A stretch of DNA of 64,000 bases. Source: Lysobacter defluvii IMMIB APB-9 = DSM 18482 (GTDB taxonomy: Bacteria; Pseudomonadota; Gammaproteobacteria; Xanthomonadales; Xanthomonadaceae). The translations under genes and the position numbers were made by a program. The notes below the pieces were generated by a model, which was not told the DNA's origin, made no database searches, and worked only from the letters and a program-made list of their open reading frames with translations. Each line of letters starts with the position of its first letter. Position 1 is the stretch's first letter. Positions 47,025 to 56,513 of the stretch are shown piece after piece. The stretch covers positions 186,001 through 250,000 of the forward strand of contig NZ_AUHT01000008.1 in assembly GCF_000423325.1 (NCBI RefSeq). The letters run 5' to 3'.

Positions 47025-47584
47025 GTCCCGCCCTCCTCGAACATGGCCTGCAGGAATGCGCGGGCGCGCTCCCACTCGCGGTACACGGTGCGCTCGGAGA
47101 CATCGAGCAGGCCCGCGATCTCGCTGAACTCCATGCCGCCGAAGCAGCGCAGCTCGACGACGTGCCGCCTCTGCGGACTGATGGCCTCCAGTGCCTGCAG
47201 CCCCTCGTCGAGCGCCAGGACGTTGGTCAGCCCGGGCGCGCCGTCGGGGATCTGCTCGTCCAGGCTGATCATCACCTGGTCGCCGCCGCGCTTGCAGGCG
47301 GAGCGGGCGCGGGCATGTTCGACCAGGATCCAGCGCATCGCCTTGGCCGACGCGGCAAAGAAGTGCTGGCGGTCATTTAGTTGGAGCTGCCGGCCCTGGC
47401 TGATGCGCAGGTAGAGCTCGTGCACCAGCACCGTGGGCGTGAGCGTCGCCTCGCCGCCGCGCAGGCGGCTGCTCGCCAGGCGCACCAGCTCCGGATAAAG
47501 CGCTTCGAACACCGCGCCCAGCCGGTCGGGCCCGCCTTCGCGGGCGAGCACGAGCAGTCGCGTGATTTCTTCCGTTTCGGCCAT
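47021..47584 (-). CDS. ECF-like RNA polymerase sigma factor paired with the kinase
   Basis: 187 residues. Region 2 (FEALYPELVRLASSRLRGG...HFFAASAKAMRWILVEHAR) and region 4 (ISPQRRHVVELRCFGGMEFSEIAGLLDVSERTVYREWERARAFLQ) are those of the ECF-like group usually encoded next to a Ser/Thr kinase. No anti-sigma gene is adjacent. ATGA overlap with the kinase indicates co-translation. Targets are unknown; the autotransporter and transporter genes beside it are possible but unproven. Confidence 0.9.
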   Translation of the reverse strand: MAETEEITRLLVLAREGGPDRLGAVFEALYPELVRLASSRLRGGEATLTPTVLVHELYLRISQGRQLQLNDRQHFFAASAKAMRWILVEHARARSACKRGGDQVMISLDEQIPDGAPGLTNVLALDEGLQALEAISPQRRHVVELRCFGGMEFSEIAGLLDVSERTVYREWERARAFLQAMFEEGGT

Positions 47585-47682
47585 CCGTGCCGCCCCCGCG
47601 CCCCCCGGGGGCGCCCCCGCGGACAGTGTGCCTGCGGTTTACGCGAAACGACACCTCATGCGGACACGCGCGTCCGGCGGGA

Positions 47683-49008
47683 TCACGCCTCCGGCTTCCC
47701 GGCCGGGGGCGGGCGCTTCCCGTCGGGCGACGTCCGCGGCTCCTCCACGCCCGCCGCGGGATAGTCGACCGTGGGATCCGCCGTCAGCACCGCATCGACC
47801 TCGTCCAGCATGGCCTGGCGCAGCTCCGCGTCGGGCAGCACCGAGTCGCGGGCGATCCGCCGGACCTCGGCGGCGTGCTCCTCATTGAACGCCCGTGCCG
47901 GGTCCAGGCGGCGCCGGGCCAACCGGTGCAGCCGGTGCCTGCGCTCGATTTCCGCCGCGATGCGCTTGCGCCGCTTCAGCCAGCCCACGCCCATGACCAC
48001 GATCAGCACCAGTCCCAGGTAGCCCAGCGCCGGGTACACGTAGGACACCAGGTCTCGGAAGCCGACGAAGCTCAGGGCGAAGCCGACCAGCACGGTGGCC
48101 ACGTAGACCGCCCGGAACCGCTCCGGGCGATCGCGGGTCAGGCGCTTTCCCAGGGCATAGAACATCCCCAGCGCGGTGTTGAAGATCATCCCGAAGATGA
48201 CCACCGACATCACCACGCCGAGGAAGGGGTGCACGCCGTTGACCAGCGTCAGCATCGGCAGTTCGTCGTCGCCGACGGTGCCGACCTGCAGGTACAGCGC
48301 GACCACCGCGAGCACCAGCAGTGCCAGGTACATGCCCCCGCCGATCAGCCCGCCGAGTCCGGCGGTGCGGGTGTCGAGCATGTTCCCGCCGATGACGATG
48401 GTCATCGAGACCGCGGTGATCGCGGTCAGGCCGAGGTAGTTGAGCGCGCCCACCCACCAGTTCGGCAGGCTGGTCTGCACTTGTCGTGCCGCCAGGTCGA
48501 GCGCCGCCACGTCGTAGTCCGAGGTCAGCAGGGTCCAGGCGGATATCCCCACCATGAAGATGATGATGAACGGGGTGATCGCTCCGATGATGGCCGACAC
48601 CCGGTTGACGTCGAACATGCCCGCCACCAGCACCGCGGCCAGGGTCAGGCCCGCGCCGACCCACACCGGCCAGTCGAACTGCTGCGCCATGTTCGCGCCG
48701 CCCCCGGCGAACATCACGAAGCCGATCGAGAACAGGGTGATGATGGTCGTGGCGTCCAGGAACCAGGCCACCCAGGGATTGCTGACCCGGCGGAACACCA
48801 CGGTGTGTTCCTTGGCCAGCAGGTAGCTGCCCAGCTGCAGCGCGGCGATGCCGCTGACGATCATCAGGACCGATGCGATCACCGCGCCGATCACGCCGCG
48901 GATGCCGAAGGCCACGAAGAACTGCAGCATCTCCTGGCCGGAGGCGAACCCCGCCCCCACGATCAGGCCGATGAAGGCCATGCCGATTCCGACCGCGCGC
49001 TTGAGCAC
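47683..49008 (-). CDS. YkvI-family membrane transporter-like protein
   Basis: 441 residues from a GTG at 49008, chosen because GGAGG stands five bases before it. Nine to ten membrane segments begin with AVGIGMAFIGLIVGAGFASGQEMLQFF, a YkvI hallmark, and the fold is of the LeuT-like superfamily. A charged cytoplasmic tail of about 100 residues (RRKRIAAEIERRHRLHRLARRR) ends in a Pro-rich stretch and is not typical of the family core. Substrate is unknown. It is transcribed leftwards, toward the sigma-factor gene, with 98 bases between. Confidence 0.8.
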   Translation of the reverse strand: MLKRAVGIGMAFIGLIVGAGFASGQEMLQFFVAFGIRGVIGAVIASVLMIVSGIAALQLGSYLLAKEHTVVFRRVSNPWVAWFLDATTIITLFSIGFVMFAGGGANMAQQFDWPVWVGAGLTLAAVLVAGMFDVNRVSAIIGAITPFIIIFMVGISAWTLLTSDYDVAALDLAARQVQTSLPNWWVGALNYLGLTAITAVSMTIVIGGNMLDTRTAGLGGLIGGGMYLALLVLAVVALYLQVGTVGDDELPMLTLVNGVHPFLGVVMSVVIFGMIFNTALGMFYALGKRLTRDRPERFRAVYVATVLVGFALSFVGFRDLVSYVYPALGYLGLVLIVVMGVGWLKRRKRIAAEIERRHRLHRLARRRLDPARAFNEEHAAEVRRIARDSVLPDAELRQAMLDEVDAVLTADPTVDYPAAGVEEPRTSPDGKRPPPAGKPEA

Positions 49009-49197
49009 CGATGCCTCCGTGGATGATTGCCGTGGACCGCGAGCAGCGTGCAGGTAGCGGCGGCACGGCACGGTGTACGCGGGTCGCGCCGTGGAGCACA
49101 TTCCTGACCCCAGCGGTACAGTTGTGCACTGCAGCGTGCATCTCTACTTACGTTTCGTTCACGATCGACCCGCATCCCGACGTGGGGGAGGGAGCAG
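49009..49197. other. Intergenic region, possible orphan transcript
   Basis: Between the divergent YkvI-family gene and glnE. A T-tract terminator at 49198-49232 reads on the plus strand, although no plus-strand gene precedes it. A weak -10-like TACAGT lies near 49122. A small RNA here is possible, but the stretch is not otherwise remarkable. Confidence 0.3.
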
Positions 49198-49232
49198 GCC
49201 CGCCGACCGGTTTCGACCGCGGCGGGCTTTTT
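49198..49232 (+). terminator. Rho-independent terminator upstream of glnE
   Basis: Stem GCCCGCCG/CGGCGGGC (49198-49205 with 49220-49227) is followed by five T. It precedes glnE by 36 bases and terminates some unannotated plus-strand transcript. Confidence 0.75.
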
Positions 49233-49268
49233 ATTTGTCCGCCGCGGCCCGTGCGATGATCCGGCGCG

Positions 49269-52124
49269 ATGAGCGCAACGCCCGATCCGCAGCTGCAATC
49301 GCTCGTGGAGCGCAGCCTGGCCCGCCTCGGCGCCGCGGCCGGCGGGCCGGTTGACGACCCGCGCCTGCGGCGTGTCGTGGCGGCGAGCGACTTCGCCGCC
49401 GACACCCTGGAGCGCCAGCCGGACCTGCTTCGCCACCTGCTCGAGTCCGACGGGCCGCTCCCCATCCCGGCGCCGGTACTGGACCCGGACCAGCCGGCGG
49501 AGTGGCCGGCGGTGCTACGCCGCTACCGTGCCGCCGAGTCCACCCGCCTGGCCTGGCGCGACATCATCGGCCTGGACGACGTCGAAACCACGCTGGCGGG
49601 CAGCACCGTGCTGGCGGAGCAATGCTTGGCGCTGGCGCTGGAGGCCTGCGAGCGCGACTTCGCCACCCGCCACGGCTGGATGCGCACCACCGGCGGGGAG
49701 GTGCGGCGCCTGATCGTCTTCGCCCTGGGCAAGCTCGGCGGCGGGGAGCTCAACTTCAGCTCCGACATCGACCTGGTCTACGGCTACGACTCCGACGACC
49801 TGGCCGAGGCCAGCGACGGCCCGCGTCCGCTGGCGGCCGAACCGTACTTCTCGCGCCTGGGCCAGCAGCTCGCCCGGCTGCTCGGCGAGCACACCGCCGA
49901 CGGGTTCTGCCACCGCGTCGACCTGCGCCTGCGCCCCTACGGCAGCGCCGGCCGCAGTGCTTGGTCGCTCGCCTCGATGGAGCTGTACTTCCAGCAGGAA
50001 GGCCGGGACTGGGAGCGCTATGCCTGGCAGAAGGCGCGCCCCGTCGCGGGCGACCTGGACGGGGGCGCGGCATTCCTGGAAGTGCTGCGCCCCTTCGTCT
50101 ACCGCCGCTACCTGGACTTCGGAGCCCTGGAAGGGCTGCGCGACATGAAGGCCGCGGTCAGCGCCGAGGTCGCCCGGCGTGAACTGGCCGACGACATCAA
50201 GCGGGGCCCGGGCGGGATCCGCGAGATCGAGTTCCTGGTCCAGGCGCTGCAGCTGATCCGCGGCGGGCGCGAGCCGGCCCTGCGTCGTCGCGGCGTGCTG
50301 CCGGCGCTGGCGGCATTGCGGCAGGCCCGCCACCTGGAGGAGGAGGCGGCACAGGCGCTCGGCTCGGCCTACCGGTTCCTGCGCAGGCTCGAGAACCGCC
50401 TGCAGATGCTGCGCGACGACCAGGTGCATGCGCTCCCGGACGACCCGCTGGACCAGGCGCGCATCGCCTGTGGCCTCGGCTACCCGGACTGGGAGACGCT
50501 GCGGGCGGCACTCGACCAGCATCGCGAGCAGGTCACGGCGGAGTTCGCCGCCCTGCTGGGCGGGCGCGAGCAGGGCCAGGCCCCGGCCGCGCTGGCGGTC
50601 TACTGGCGCGCGCTGCCGGAAGCCGGCAGCCCCGGCGAGCTGGCGGCGGCGGGATTCGACGAGCCGGAGGCGGCCGATGCGCTGCTGCGCGACTTCGCCC
50701 GCGGTCCCGCGGTGAAGGCTCTGTCGGACGCAAGCCGCGCCCGGCTGGATCGCGTGCTGCCCGCACTGCTGCAGGGGGCGGCCGACTCCGGGCAGGCGCT
50801 GCTCGCGCTCCGCCGGTTGCTGGCGATGCTGCAGAACATCCTGCGCCGCAGCGCCTACCTGGCGTTGCTGGACGAGCAGCCGGATGCGCTGGAGCGGGTG
50901 GTCGACGTGGTGGCGCACAGTGCCCTGCTCGCCGAGCGGCTGGCCGCCCATCCGCTGTTGCTCGATGAACTGCTCGACAGCCGCGTGTCCGGGCCGCTGC
51001 CCGACCGCGAGGAGATGCGCAAGGCCTGCGAACGCGCCGGCCGCGGCGTCGACGACGATGTCGAGAAGGTGCTCCAGGCGCTCAACGAGACCCGCCAGGC
51101 GTTGGGGTTCCGCATCGCCATGGCCCTGCGCGATGGCCGCCAGGGCGCGGTGGAGACCTCCCACCAGCTGGCCTGGCTGGCCGACGGGGTGGTGGACCGG
51201 GTGCTGGCGCTCGCCTGGCGGGAGCTGGAGGCCGCACACGGCACGATCGCGCAGGCCCGGTTCGCGGTGCTCGGCTACGGCAGCCTCGGCGCTGCGGAGC
51301 TGGGCTTCGGGTCCGACCTGGACCTGGTCTTCCTCTATGACGCGCCGGAGGGCGCCGCGTCCGACGGGTCGCGTCCGCTGGAGGCGCAGCGCTGGTTCGC
51401 CCGCCTGGCGCAGAAGCTGGTGGCGCTACTGGGCACTCCGTCCGCCGCCGGCAACCTGTACGAGGTCGATGTGCGCCTGCGCCCGGACGGTGCCACGGGG
51501 CTGCTGGTGTCCTCGCTGGCCAGCTACGCCGACTACCAGGCCAAGCGCGCGTGGACCTGGGAGCACCAGGCCCTGGTCCGCGCCCGCGGGGTCGCCGGGG
51601 ATGCGTCGCTGCGCGCGGACTTCGAGCAGATCCGCGCCGGGATCCTGTCGCGCACGCGCGACCCGGGACAGGTCGCCACCGAGGTCGGGAACATGCGCGA
51701 ACGGGTGCGCGGCGAGTTGGACCGGAGCGACCGCCCAGGCACGCCGGAAGGGCGATTCGACCTGAAGCACGGGCGCGGCGGGCTGGTGGACCTGGAGTTC
51801 GCCCTGCAGGCGCAGGTGCTGCTCCACGCGGGGCGCCATCGCGGGCTGCTGGTGCCCCGCGACAGCGCCGGGCTGCTGGCCGCCTGCGTGGGCGAAGGCC
51901 TGCTGGGCCCGGATGCCGGGGAGCAGCTGCGACAGGCCCACGCCACCCTCCTGCACCGCGCGCTGGAGTGCTCGCTCGATCGCAGGACCCGCGTCATCGT
52001 TCCCGATGCGGACGTCGCCGCGGCTCGCGAACTAGTCGAGCAGGCACTGGCCTCGGGGCCGCTCAGGCTCCAAGCCGCCGCTTCACCTCCGCCGCCACCC
52101 GCGCCGTCTCCCGCAGCGGGGTGA
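49269..52124 (+). CDS. glnE: Glutamine synthetase adenylyltransferase/deadenylylase GlnE
   Basis: 951 residues, full length. Two nucleotidyltransferase domains carry the paired-aspartate motifs: [18 protein letters not shown] near 157-174 for deadenylylation, and [18 protein letters not shown] near 676-693 for adenylylation. Helical PII-responsive regions ([19 protein letters not shown]) lie between and after. It sets glutamine synthetase activity in response to nitrogen. The final 62 bases overlap the convergent ELM1-family gene. Confidence 0.95.
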   Translation: MSATPDPQLQSLVERSLARLGAAAGGPVDDPRLRRVVAASDFAADTLERQPDLLRHLLESDGPLPIPAPVLDPDQPAEWPAVLRRYRAAESTRLAWRDIIGLDDVETTLAGSTVLAEQCLALALEACERDFATRHGWMRTTGGEVRRLIVFALGKLGGGELNFSSDIDLVYGYDSDDLAEASDGPRPLAAEPYFSRLGQQLARLLGEHTADGFCHRVDLRLRPYGSAGRSAWSLASMELYFQQEGRDWERYAWQKARPVAGDLDGGAAFLEVLRPFVYRRYLDFGALEGLRDMKAAVSAEVARRELADDIKRGPGGIREIEFLVQALQLIRGGREPALRRRGVLPALAALRQARHLEEEAAQALGSAYRFLRRLENRLQMLRDDQVHALPDDPLDQARIACGLGYPDWETLRAALDQHREQVTAEFAALLGGREQGQAPAALAVYWRALPEAGSPGELAAAGFDEPEAADALLRDFARGPAVKALSDASRARLDRVLPALLQGAADSGQALLALRRLLAMLQNILRRSAYLALLDEQPDALERVVDVVAHSALLAERLAAHPLLLDELLDSRVSGPLPDREEMRKACERAGRGVDDDVEKVLQALNETRQALGFRIAMALRDGRQGAVETSHQLAWLADGVVDRVLALAWRELEAAHGTIAQARFAVLGYGSLGAAELGFGSDLDLVFLYDAPEGAASDGSRPLEAQRWFARLAQKLVALLGTPSAAGNLYEVDVRLRPDGATGLLVSSLASYADYQAKRAWTWEHQALVRARGVAGDASLRADFEQIRAGILSRTRDPGQVATEVGNMRERVRGELDRSDRPGTPEGRFDLKHGRGGLVDLEFALQAQVLLHAGRHRGLLVPRDSAGLLAACVGEGLLGPDAGEQLRQAHATLLHRALECSLDRRTRVIVPDADVAAARELVEQALASGPLRLQAAASPPPPPAPSPAAG

Positions 52125-53010
52125 CTGGGAACGACTCCATCCGCCCGTCCAGCGGCCGGGCCCGGCCCATCCCGAGCAGGCTGTCGATAAAGCGCCGGGG
52201 ACGCCCGCCGACCCGGTCGACACCCGCGATGTGGACCGGCACCGCGGTCGCGCAGGCCTCGGACAGCATGTTCACCGAGTCGCCGGTGCATACGATCCGG
52301 TCGGCATGGGCCAGCAGCCCGGGGTAGGGATTCCCCCCGTCGGCGGGTCCGCTCCACACCAGGCTCTCATGGCCTGCCAGGCGCTTGCGCAGCTCGCCCG
52401 TGAATTCTGGCGGGGTGCGCCGCGAGGTTGTCGCCAGCACGCTGCCGCCTTCGTCCTCCAGGTGGCGGACCAGCACGTCCAGCGTGGCGTGCAGGAACGC
52501 GGTGTCCAGCCGGGCGTGGCCGCTGTTGCCACCCAGCAACAGGGCGGTGCGGGGCCGGGGCAGGGTGGCCAGGGCGGCGTAGTGCCCGGCCGCCTCGGCG
52601 AGCCAGGCGGAGTCGACCGGGTGCAGGCTGCCCAGCAGCCGGACCACGTTCGGTCCGTCCAGCCGGTCGTGCTCCGGCGCGACCACGAGGTCCCAATGGC
52701 GCGGATCCAGGCGCGGGTCGAGCAGCTGCACCACCCGCGCACCGCGTGCCCGCAGCAGCCGTGTTGCGAGCGCGGACTGCCGGCCGCAGCCGATCGCCAG
52801 CCGCGGCGGGCGCGACAGGGCGTCGGCAAAGGACGGCCCGAACGCCCGGGCGGCCCCCGGCAGGCGGCGCGGCGCCACCCAGCTCCATGGCGTGCGCGGC
52901 TCCAGCCGCCAGTCCCGGATCGGACGACCCAGCGCCGCCGCAAGCGCGTGCGCCTGCCGCACGTTCCCTGCATTGCCGTCAGTGATGGTCCAAACAGGTG
53001 ATCCGGGCAT
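52063..53010 (-). CDS. ELM1/GtrOC1-family protein (DUF1022)
   Basis: 315 residues. It opens [23 protein letters not shown] and carries [52 protein letters not shown] and [13 protein letters not shown], the pattern of the family related to plant mitochondrial fission protein ELM1. The fold resembles GT-B glycosyltransferases. The bacterial function is not established; envelope polysaccharide work is suggested by relatives. The N-terminus diverges from the reductase gene with 118 bases between; the C-terminal codons lie antisense inside glnE. Confidence 0.82.
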   Translation of the reverse strand: MPGSPVWTITDGNAGNVRQAHALAAALGRPIRDWRLEPRTPWSWVAPRRLPGAARAFGPSFADALSRPPRLAIGCGRQSALATRLLRARGARVVQLLDPRLDPRHWDLVVAPEHDRLDGPNVVRLLGSLHPVDSAWLAEAAGHYAALATLPRPRTALLLGGNSGHARLDTAFLHATLDVLVRHLEDEGGSVLATTSRRTPPEFTGELRKRLAGHESLVWSGPADGGNPYPGLLAHADRIVCTGDSVNMLSEACATAVPVHIAGVDRVGGRPRRFIDSLLGMGRARPLDGRMESFPVTPLRETARVAAEVKRRLGA

Positions 53011-53128
53011 CTATTGTTCCGCCAGTGTCGGTAATGCGTTGCGGAGCGCCCCCTTGGCGCCCGTCATTGCGACCCTACACTTCCCAACCTCACCGCGGCA
53101 TTCGCCCGGCAACCCACATGGAGACCAG

Positions 53129-53725
53129 ATGAACCCGCACACCGCCCTTGGCGACGCCACGCTCGACCAGCTCTTCCGCACTGCCCGGACCCATAACGTG
53201 CTCGGCGGCGAAGTCAGCGACGAGACCCTGCGCCAGCTGTACGACCTGCTGAAGTGGGGACCGACCAGCGCCAACATGAGCCCTGCGCGGTTCGTGTTCG
53301 TCCGCTCGCCGGAGGCCAAGGCGAAGCTGGAGCCGGCGCTGAGCGAAGGCAACCGCGAGAAGACCATGAAGGCCCCGGTCACCGTGATTGTCGGCCACGA
53401 CCTGGACTTCGCCGCGAAGCTGCCGTTCCTTTTCCCGCATACCGATGCCCAGTCGTGGTTCGCCGGCGCCAACGACGCCGCCCTGGACCGCATCGGGCTG
53501 CAGAACTCCAGCCTGCAGGGCGCCTACCTGATCCTGGCCGCGCGCTCGCTGGGCCTGGATACCGGCCCGATGACCGGCTTCGACGCCCCGGCCGTCGATG
53601 CCGCGTTCTTCGCCGGCACCCGCGTACGGTCCAACCTGCTGGTCAACCTGGGCCACGGCGACGCCTCGGCCCTGTTCCCCCGTTCCCCGCGCCTGCCGTT
53701 CGACGAGGCCGCGCGGATCGTCTGA
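53129..53725 (+). CDS. Malonic semialdehyde reductase/nitroreductase family protein
   Basis: 198 residues from the ATG at 53129 with GGAG five bases upstream. The RutE/HadB-type nitroreductase fold shows [34 protein letters not shown] (FMN-binding N-terminus) and the final [24 protein letters not shown]. These FMN enzymes reduce malonic semialdehyde in pyrimidine breakdown in E. coli; here no other rut gene is near, so the true substrate is open. yceI follows after 39 bases. Confidence 0.88.
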   Translation: MNPHTALGDATLDQLFRTARTHNVLGGEVSDETLRQLYDLLKWGPTSANMSPARFVFVRSPEAKAKLEPALSEGNREKTMKAPVTVIVGHDLDFAAKLPFLFPHTDAQSWFAGANDAALDRIGLQNSSLQGAYLILAARSLGLDTGPMTGFDAPAVDAAFFAGTRVRSNLLVNLGHGDASALFPRSPRLPFDEAARIV

Positions 53726-53764
53726 TCCCGTATCCAACGGGACCCGGACCCAAAGGAGATCACC

Positions 53765-54352
53765 ATGTACAAGAAGCTCATCCTCGCCGCCGCCGTTGCC
53801 GGCTTCGCCACCGCCGCCAGCGCGGAATCCATCACCTACACCATGGACCCCGCCCACACCCAGGTGGTCGCCCAGTGGAACCACTTCGGGTTCTCCAATC
53901 CGACCATCCACTTCGGCCAGGTCGACGGCACCGTGACCTACGATCCGGAGAACGTCGAGGCCTCCTCGGTGCAGGTGACGATCCCGCTGTCCGGCATGGA
54001 CTCGGGCGTGGAAGCGTTCAACGAGCACCTGCGCACGGCGGACTTCTTCGACATCGCCCAGCATCCGGAGGTCACCTTCCGCAGCACCTCGGTGAAGGCG
54101 CTGGGCGCCGACCGCATGCGCGTCACCGGCGACCTGACCATGCACGGCATCACCCGCCCCGTGGACCTGGCGGTGACCGTCAACGGCGTGGGCACCCATG
54201 CGATGACCGGCCAGCCGGCGGCGGGCTTCGATGCGGAGGCGACGATCCTGCGCAGCGACTTCGGCCTGGACATGTACGCGCCGACCGTCAGCGACGAGAT
54301 CAAGCTGCGCATCACCACCGAGGCCACCGTCCCGGCGCCGGAAGGCGAGTAG
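53765..54352 (+). CDS. YceI-family periplasmic lipid-binding protein
   Basis: 195 residues with AAGGAGA before the ATG. A Sec signal peptide (LILAAAVAGFATAASA, cut near residue 21) precedes a YceI lipocalin-like barrel with YTMDPAHTQVVAQWNHFGFS, SGVEAFNEHLRTADFFDIAQHPEVTF and GDLTMHGITRPV. Such proteins bind isoprenoid quinones or other lipids in the periplasm; its partner is unknown. pirin follows after eight bases. Confidence 0.93.
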   Translation: MYKKLILAAAVAGFATAASAESITYTMDPAHTQVVAQWNHFGFSNPTIHFGQVDGTVTYDPENVEASSVQVTIPLSGMDSGVEAFNEHLRTADFFDIAQHPEVTFRSTSVKALGADRMRVTGDLTMHGITRPVDLAVTVNGVGTHAMTGQPAAGFDAEATILRSDFGLDMYAPTVSDEIKLRITTEATVPAPEGE

Positions 54353-54360
54353 GCGCAGCG

Positions 54361-55068
54361 ATGATCCTCCAGCGTCCCGCGGCGTCCCGCGGCCGCGGCC
54401 CGGCCGGGGTGGAGTGGCTCGACAGCCGCCATAGCTTCTCCTTCGGCCAGTACTACGACCCGCAGTGGATGGGCTTCGGGGTGCTGCGGGTGATCAACGA
54501 GGACCGGGTCGCGCCGGGCGCGGGGTTCGCCCCGCACCGGCACGCCAACATGGAAATCCTCAGCTACGTGCTGTCCGGCAAGCTGGCGCACCGCGACAGC
54601 AGTGGCGCCGAAGGCGTAATCGGCCCCGGCGAGCTGCAGTGGATGAGCGCCGGGCATGGCGTGGCGCACAGCGAATACAACGGCTCCAGGGACGAGCCGG
54701 TGCACTTCCTGCAGATCTGGATCCAGCCCGACCGGGTCAATGCCCCCCCCGCCTACGCACACCGGCCGGCCAGTGATGCCCCGGGCTGGCAGCTGCTGGC
54801 GTCCCCCGACGGTGCCGCCGGCAGCATCGCGATCCGCCAGCAGGCGCGGTTGTACCGACTGGCGTTGCAGGCCGGCGAGGAAGCCGCCTTCGACCTGGAC
54901 GCCGCGGAGCGCTACTGGCTGCACGTGGCCAGGGGCGGGGTCGAGTCGGGCGGGCAGGCGCTGGGTGCGGGGGATGCGGTGGGCCTGGTCGACGAGGAAG
55001 GCGGCCTGGTGCTGGCGGGTGGTGCGGACGGCGGCGAGGTCCTCCTGTTCGAACTGCCGGCCGCGTAG
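54361..55068 (+). CDS. Pirin family protein
   Basis: 235 residues from the ATG at 54361, inside a longer frame whose upstream part overlaps yceI and is not real. The bicupin opens with SRGRGPAGVEWLDSRHSFSFGQYYDP. The metal-binding cluster PHRHANMEILSYVLSG includes two histidines, with HGVAHSEYN further on and the QIWIQP motif. Some pirins act as quercetinases or redox sensors; the activity here is unknown. It is in a row with yceI and the reductase. Confidence 0.93.
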   Translation: MILQRPAASRGRGPAGVEWLDSRHSFSFGQYYDPQWMGFGVLRVINEDRVAPGAGFAPHRHANMEILSYVLSGKLAHRDSSGAEGVIGPGELQWMSAGHGVAHSEYNGSRDEPVHFLQIWIQPDRVNAPPAYAHRPASDAPGWQLLASPDGAAGSIAIRQQARLYRLALQAGEEAAFDLDAAERYWLHVARGGVESGGQALGAGDAVGLVDEEGGLVLAGGADGGEVLLFELPAA

Positions 55069-55120
55069 GGCGGAACTGCCGCCCCTTGGGCGGCGTTTCG
55101 CGCCGGAACGATCCACGTTC

Positions 55121-55148
55121 GGCGCAATACGCCTTCGGCTATTGCGCC
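55121..55148. repeat. Short palindromic intergenic repeat
   Basis: GGCGCAATA (55121-55129) and TATTGCGCC (55140-55148) form a nine-pair stem with the loop CGCCTTCGGC. It resembles a repeat that is common between genes in xanthomonads. It is not followed by a T run, so a terminator is unlikely. Confidence 0.55.
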
Positions 55149-55189
55149 CTACAATGGCCGCGTTCGTCCTTCTGTTTGCGAGCCCCCAC

Positions 55190-55387
55190 ATGAGCGCCAC
55201 CCAGGAACGTCCGATCCAGGCCAATGCCGAGCGCCGCTACACCGTCAGCCGCGCCGACCTGCCGCTGAGCTGCCCGCTGCCCGAGATGGCGCTGTGGAAC
55301 TCGCACCCGCGGGTCTACCTGCCGATCGAGGCGACCGGCGAGGCCGAGTGCCCCTACTGCAGCGCGCACTTCACCCTGAAGGACTGA
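55190..55387 (+). CDS. Small zinc-finger protein (zf-CHCC type)
   Basis: 65 residues, ATG at 55190. It carries LPLSCPLPEMALWNSHPRVYLPIE followed by EAECPYCSAHFTLKD: one cysteine, one histidine and a CxxC, the CHCC pattern of proteins related to the mitochondrial complex I 13 kDa subunit. Function in bacteria is unknown. It lies 13 bases before the glycosyltransferase gene. Confidence 0.88.
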   Translation: MSATQERPIQANAERRYTVSRADLPLSCPLPEMALWNSHPRVYLPIEATGEAECPYCSAHFTLKD

Positions 55388-55400
55388 GACCGCGCCGCCC

Positions 55401-56513
55401 GTGCGCCGGCTGAAGGTCCTGCAGCTGCTGCCGGCGCTGGAGTCCGGGGGCGTCGAACGTTCCACCCTGGAGATCGCCGCCGCGCTGGTGGCCGCCGGGC
55501 ATGAGGCGCTGGTCGTCTCCGCGGGTGGCCGGCTGGTGCCGGCGCTGGAAGCGGCCGGCGCACGCCACGTGCAGCTCGATACCGGCCGCAAGTCGCCGGC
55601 CACCCTGCTGAAGGCCGGCGCCCTGCGACGCCTGATGGAGCGTGAGCGACCGGACATCCTCCACGTCCGCTCCCGGCTGCCGGCTTGGGTCGCCCTGCTG
55701 GCGCTGCGCGGCATCCGGCCGGCGGAACGCCCGCGGCTGGTCACCACGGTCCACGGCCTCAACTCGCCCTCGCGCTACAGCCGGGTGATGACCCGTGGCG
55801 AGCGGGTGGTCTGCGTCTCCGGCACGGTGCGCGACTACGTCCTGGAGCAATACCCGGAGACCGACCCGTCGAAGCTGCGGGTGATCCCGCGCGGCATCGA
55901 CCCGGCGGCGTTCCCGCGCGTGCCCGCCCCGGACCGCGCGGCACGCGCGTGGGCCGCCGGCCTGTTCCCCGCGCTGGCGGGCGAGGGCCCGTTGCTGCTG
56001 CTGCCTGGCCGCGGCACCCGGCTCAAGGGCCACGTCGACGCGCTCGACCTGCTGGCCTCGCTGCGTGCCGGGGGCTTGGACGCGCGACTGTGGCTGCCCG
56101 GCAGCCGGCAGGCCGGGCGCGAGGACTACCTGGCCGAACTCGAAGGCGAAACAGCCAGGCGGGGACTGGGCGAGGCCGTGGTCTTCAGCGAAGCGACCGA
56201 CTGCATCGCCCGCGCCTACGCGGCCAGCGACCTGGTCCTGCAGCTCTCGCGCAAGCCGGAGGCCTTCGGCCGCACCGTGGTCGAGGCGCTGTCGGTGGGA
56301 CGGCCGGTGCTGGGCTGGGACCATGGCGGGGTCGGCGAGCTGCTGCGCGAACTGTTGCCCGTCGGCGCCGTCGCGTCCTTCGATGCAGATGCGCTCGCGC
56401 GCCGCGCGCGGGAGCTGGCCGACACCCCGCCGGCGCTGCCGGGTAGCATTCCCTATTCCATGGAAGCGATGCAGCGCGCCACGCTGGCCGTCTATGCCGA
56501 ACTCGCAGACTGA
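55401..56513 (+). CDS. Glycosyltransferase family 4, LPS-type
   Basis: 370 residues, GTG start at 55401. A GT-B enzyme with VLQLLPALESGGVERSTLEIAAAL (N-terminal donor/acceptor fold), VTTVHGLNS, CVSGTVRDYV, LLLLPGRGTRLKGHVDAL and the C-terminal RKPEAFGRTVVEALSVGRPV (E-x7-E nucleotide-sugar motif). It probably adds a sugar to LPS core or O-antigen. The last 20 bases overlap the O-antigen ligase-like gene. Confidence 0.9.
   Translation: MRRLKVLQLLPALESGGVERSTLEIAAALVAAGHEALVVSAGGRLVPALEAAGARHVQLDTGRKSPATLLKAGALRRLMERERPDILHVRSRLPAWVALLALRGIRPAERPRLVTTVHGLNSPSRYSRVMTRGERVVCVSGTVRDYVLEQYPETDPSKLRVIPRGIDPAAFPRVPAPDRAARAWAAGLFPALAGEGPLLLLPGRGTRLKGHVDALDLLASLRAGGLDARLWLPGSRQAGREDYLAELEGETARRGLGEAVVFSEATDCIARAYAASDLVLQLSRKPEAFGRTVVEALSVGRPVLGWDHGGVGELLRELLPVGAVASFDADALARRARELADTPPALPGSIPYSMEAMQRATLAVYAELAD

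Noticed and set aside
53254..54360. Long plus-strand frame running into the pirin gene as an N-terminal extension
   Set aside because: It overlaps the reductase and yceI genes in another frame; the pirin domain starts cleanly at the ATG at 54361.
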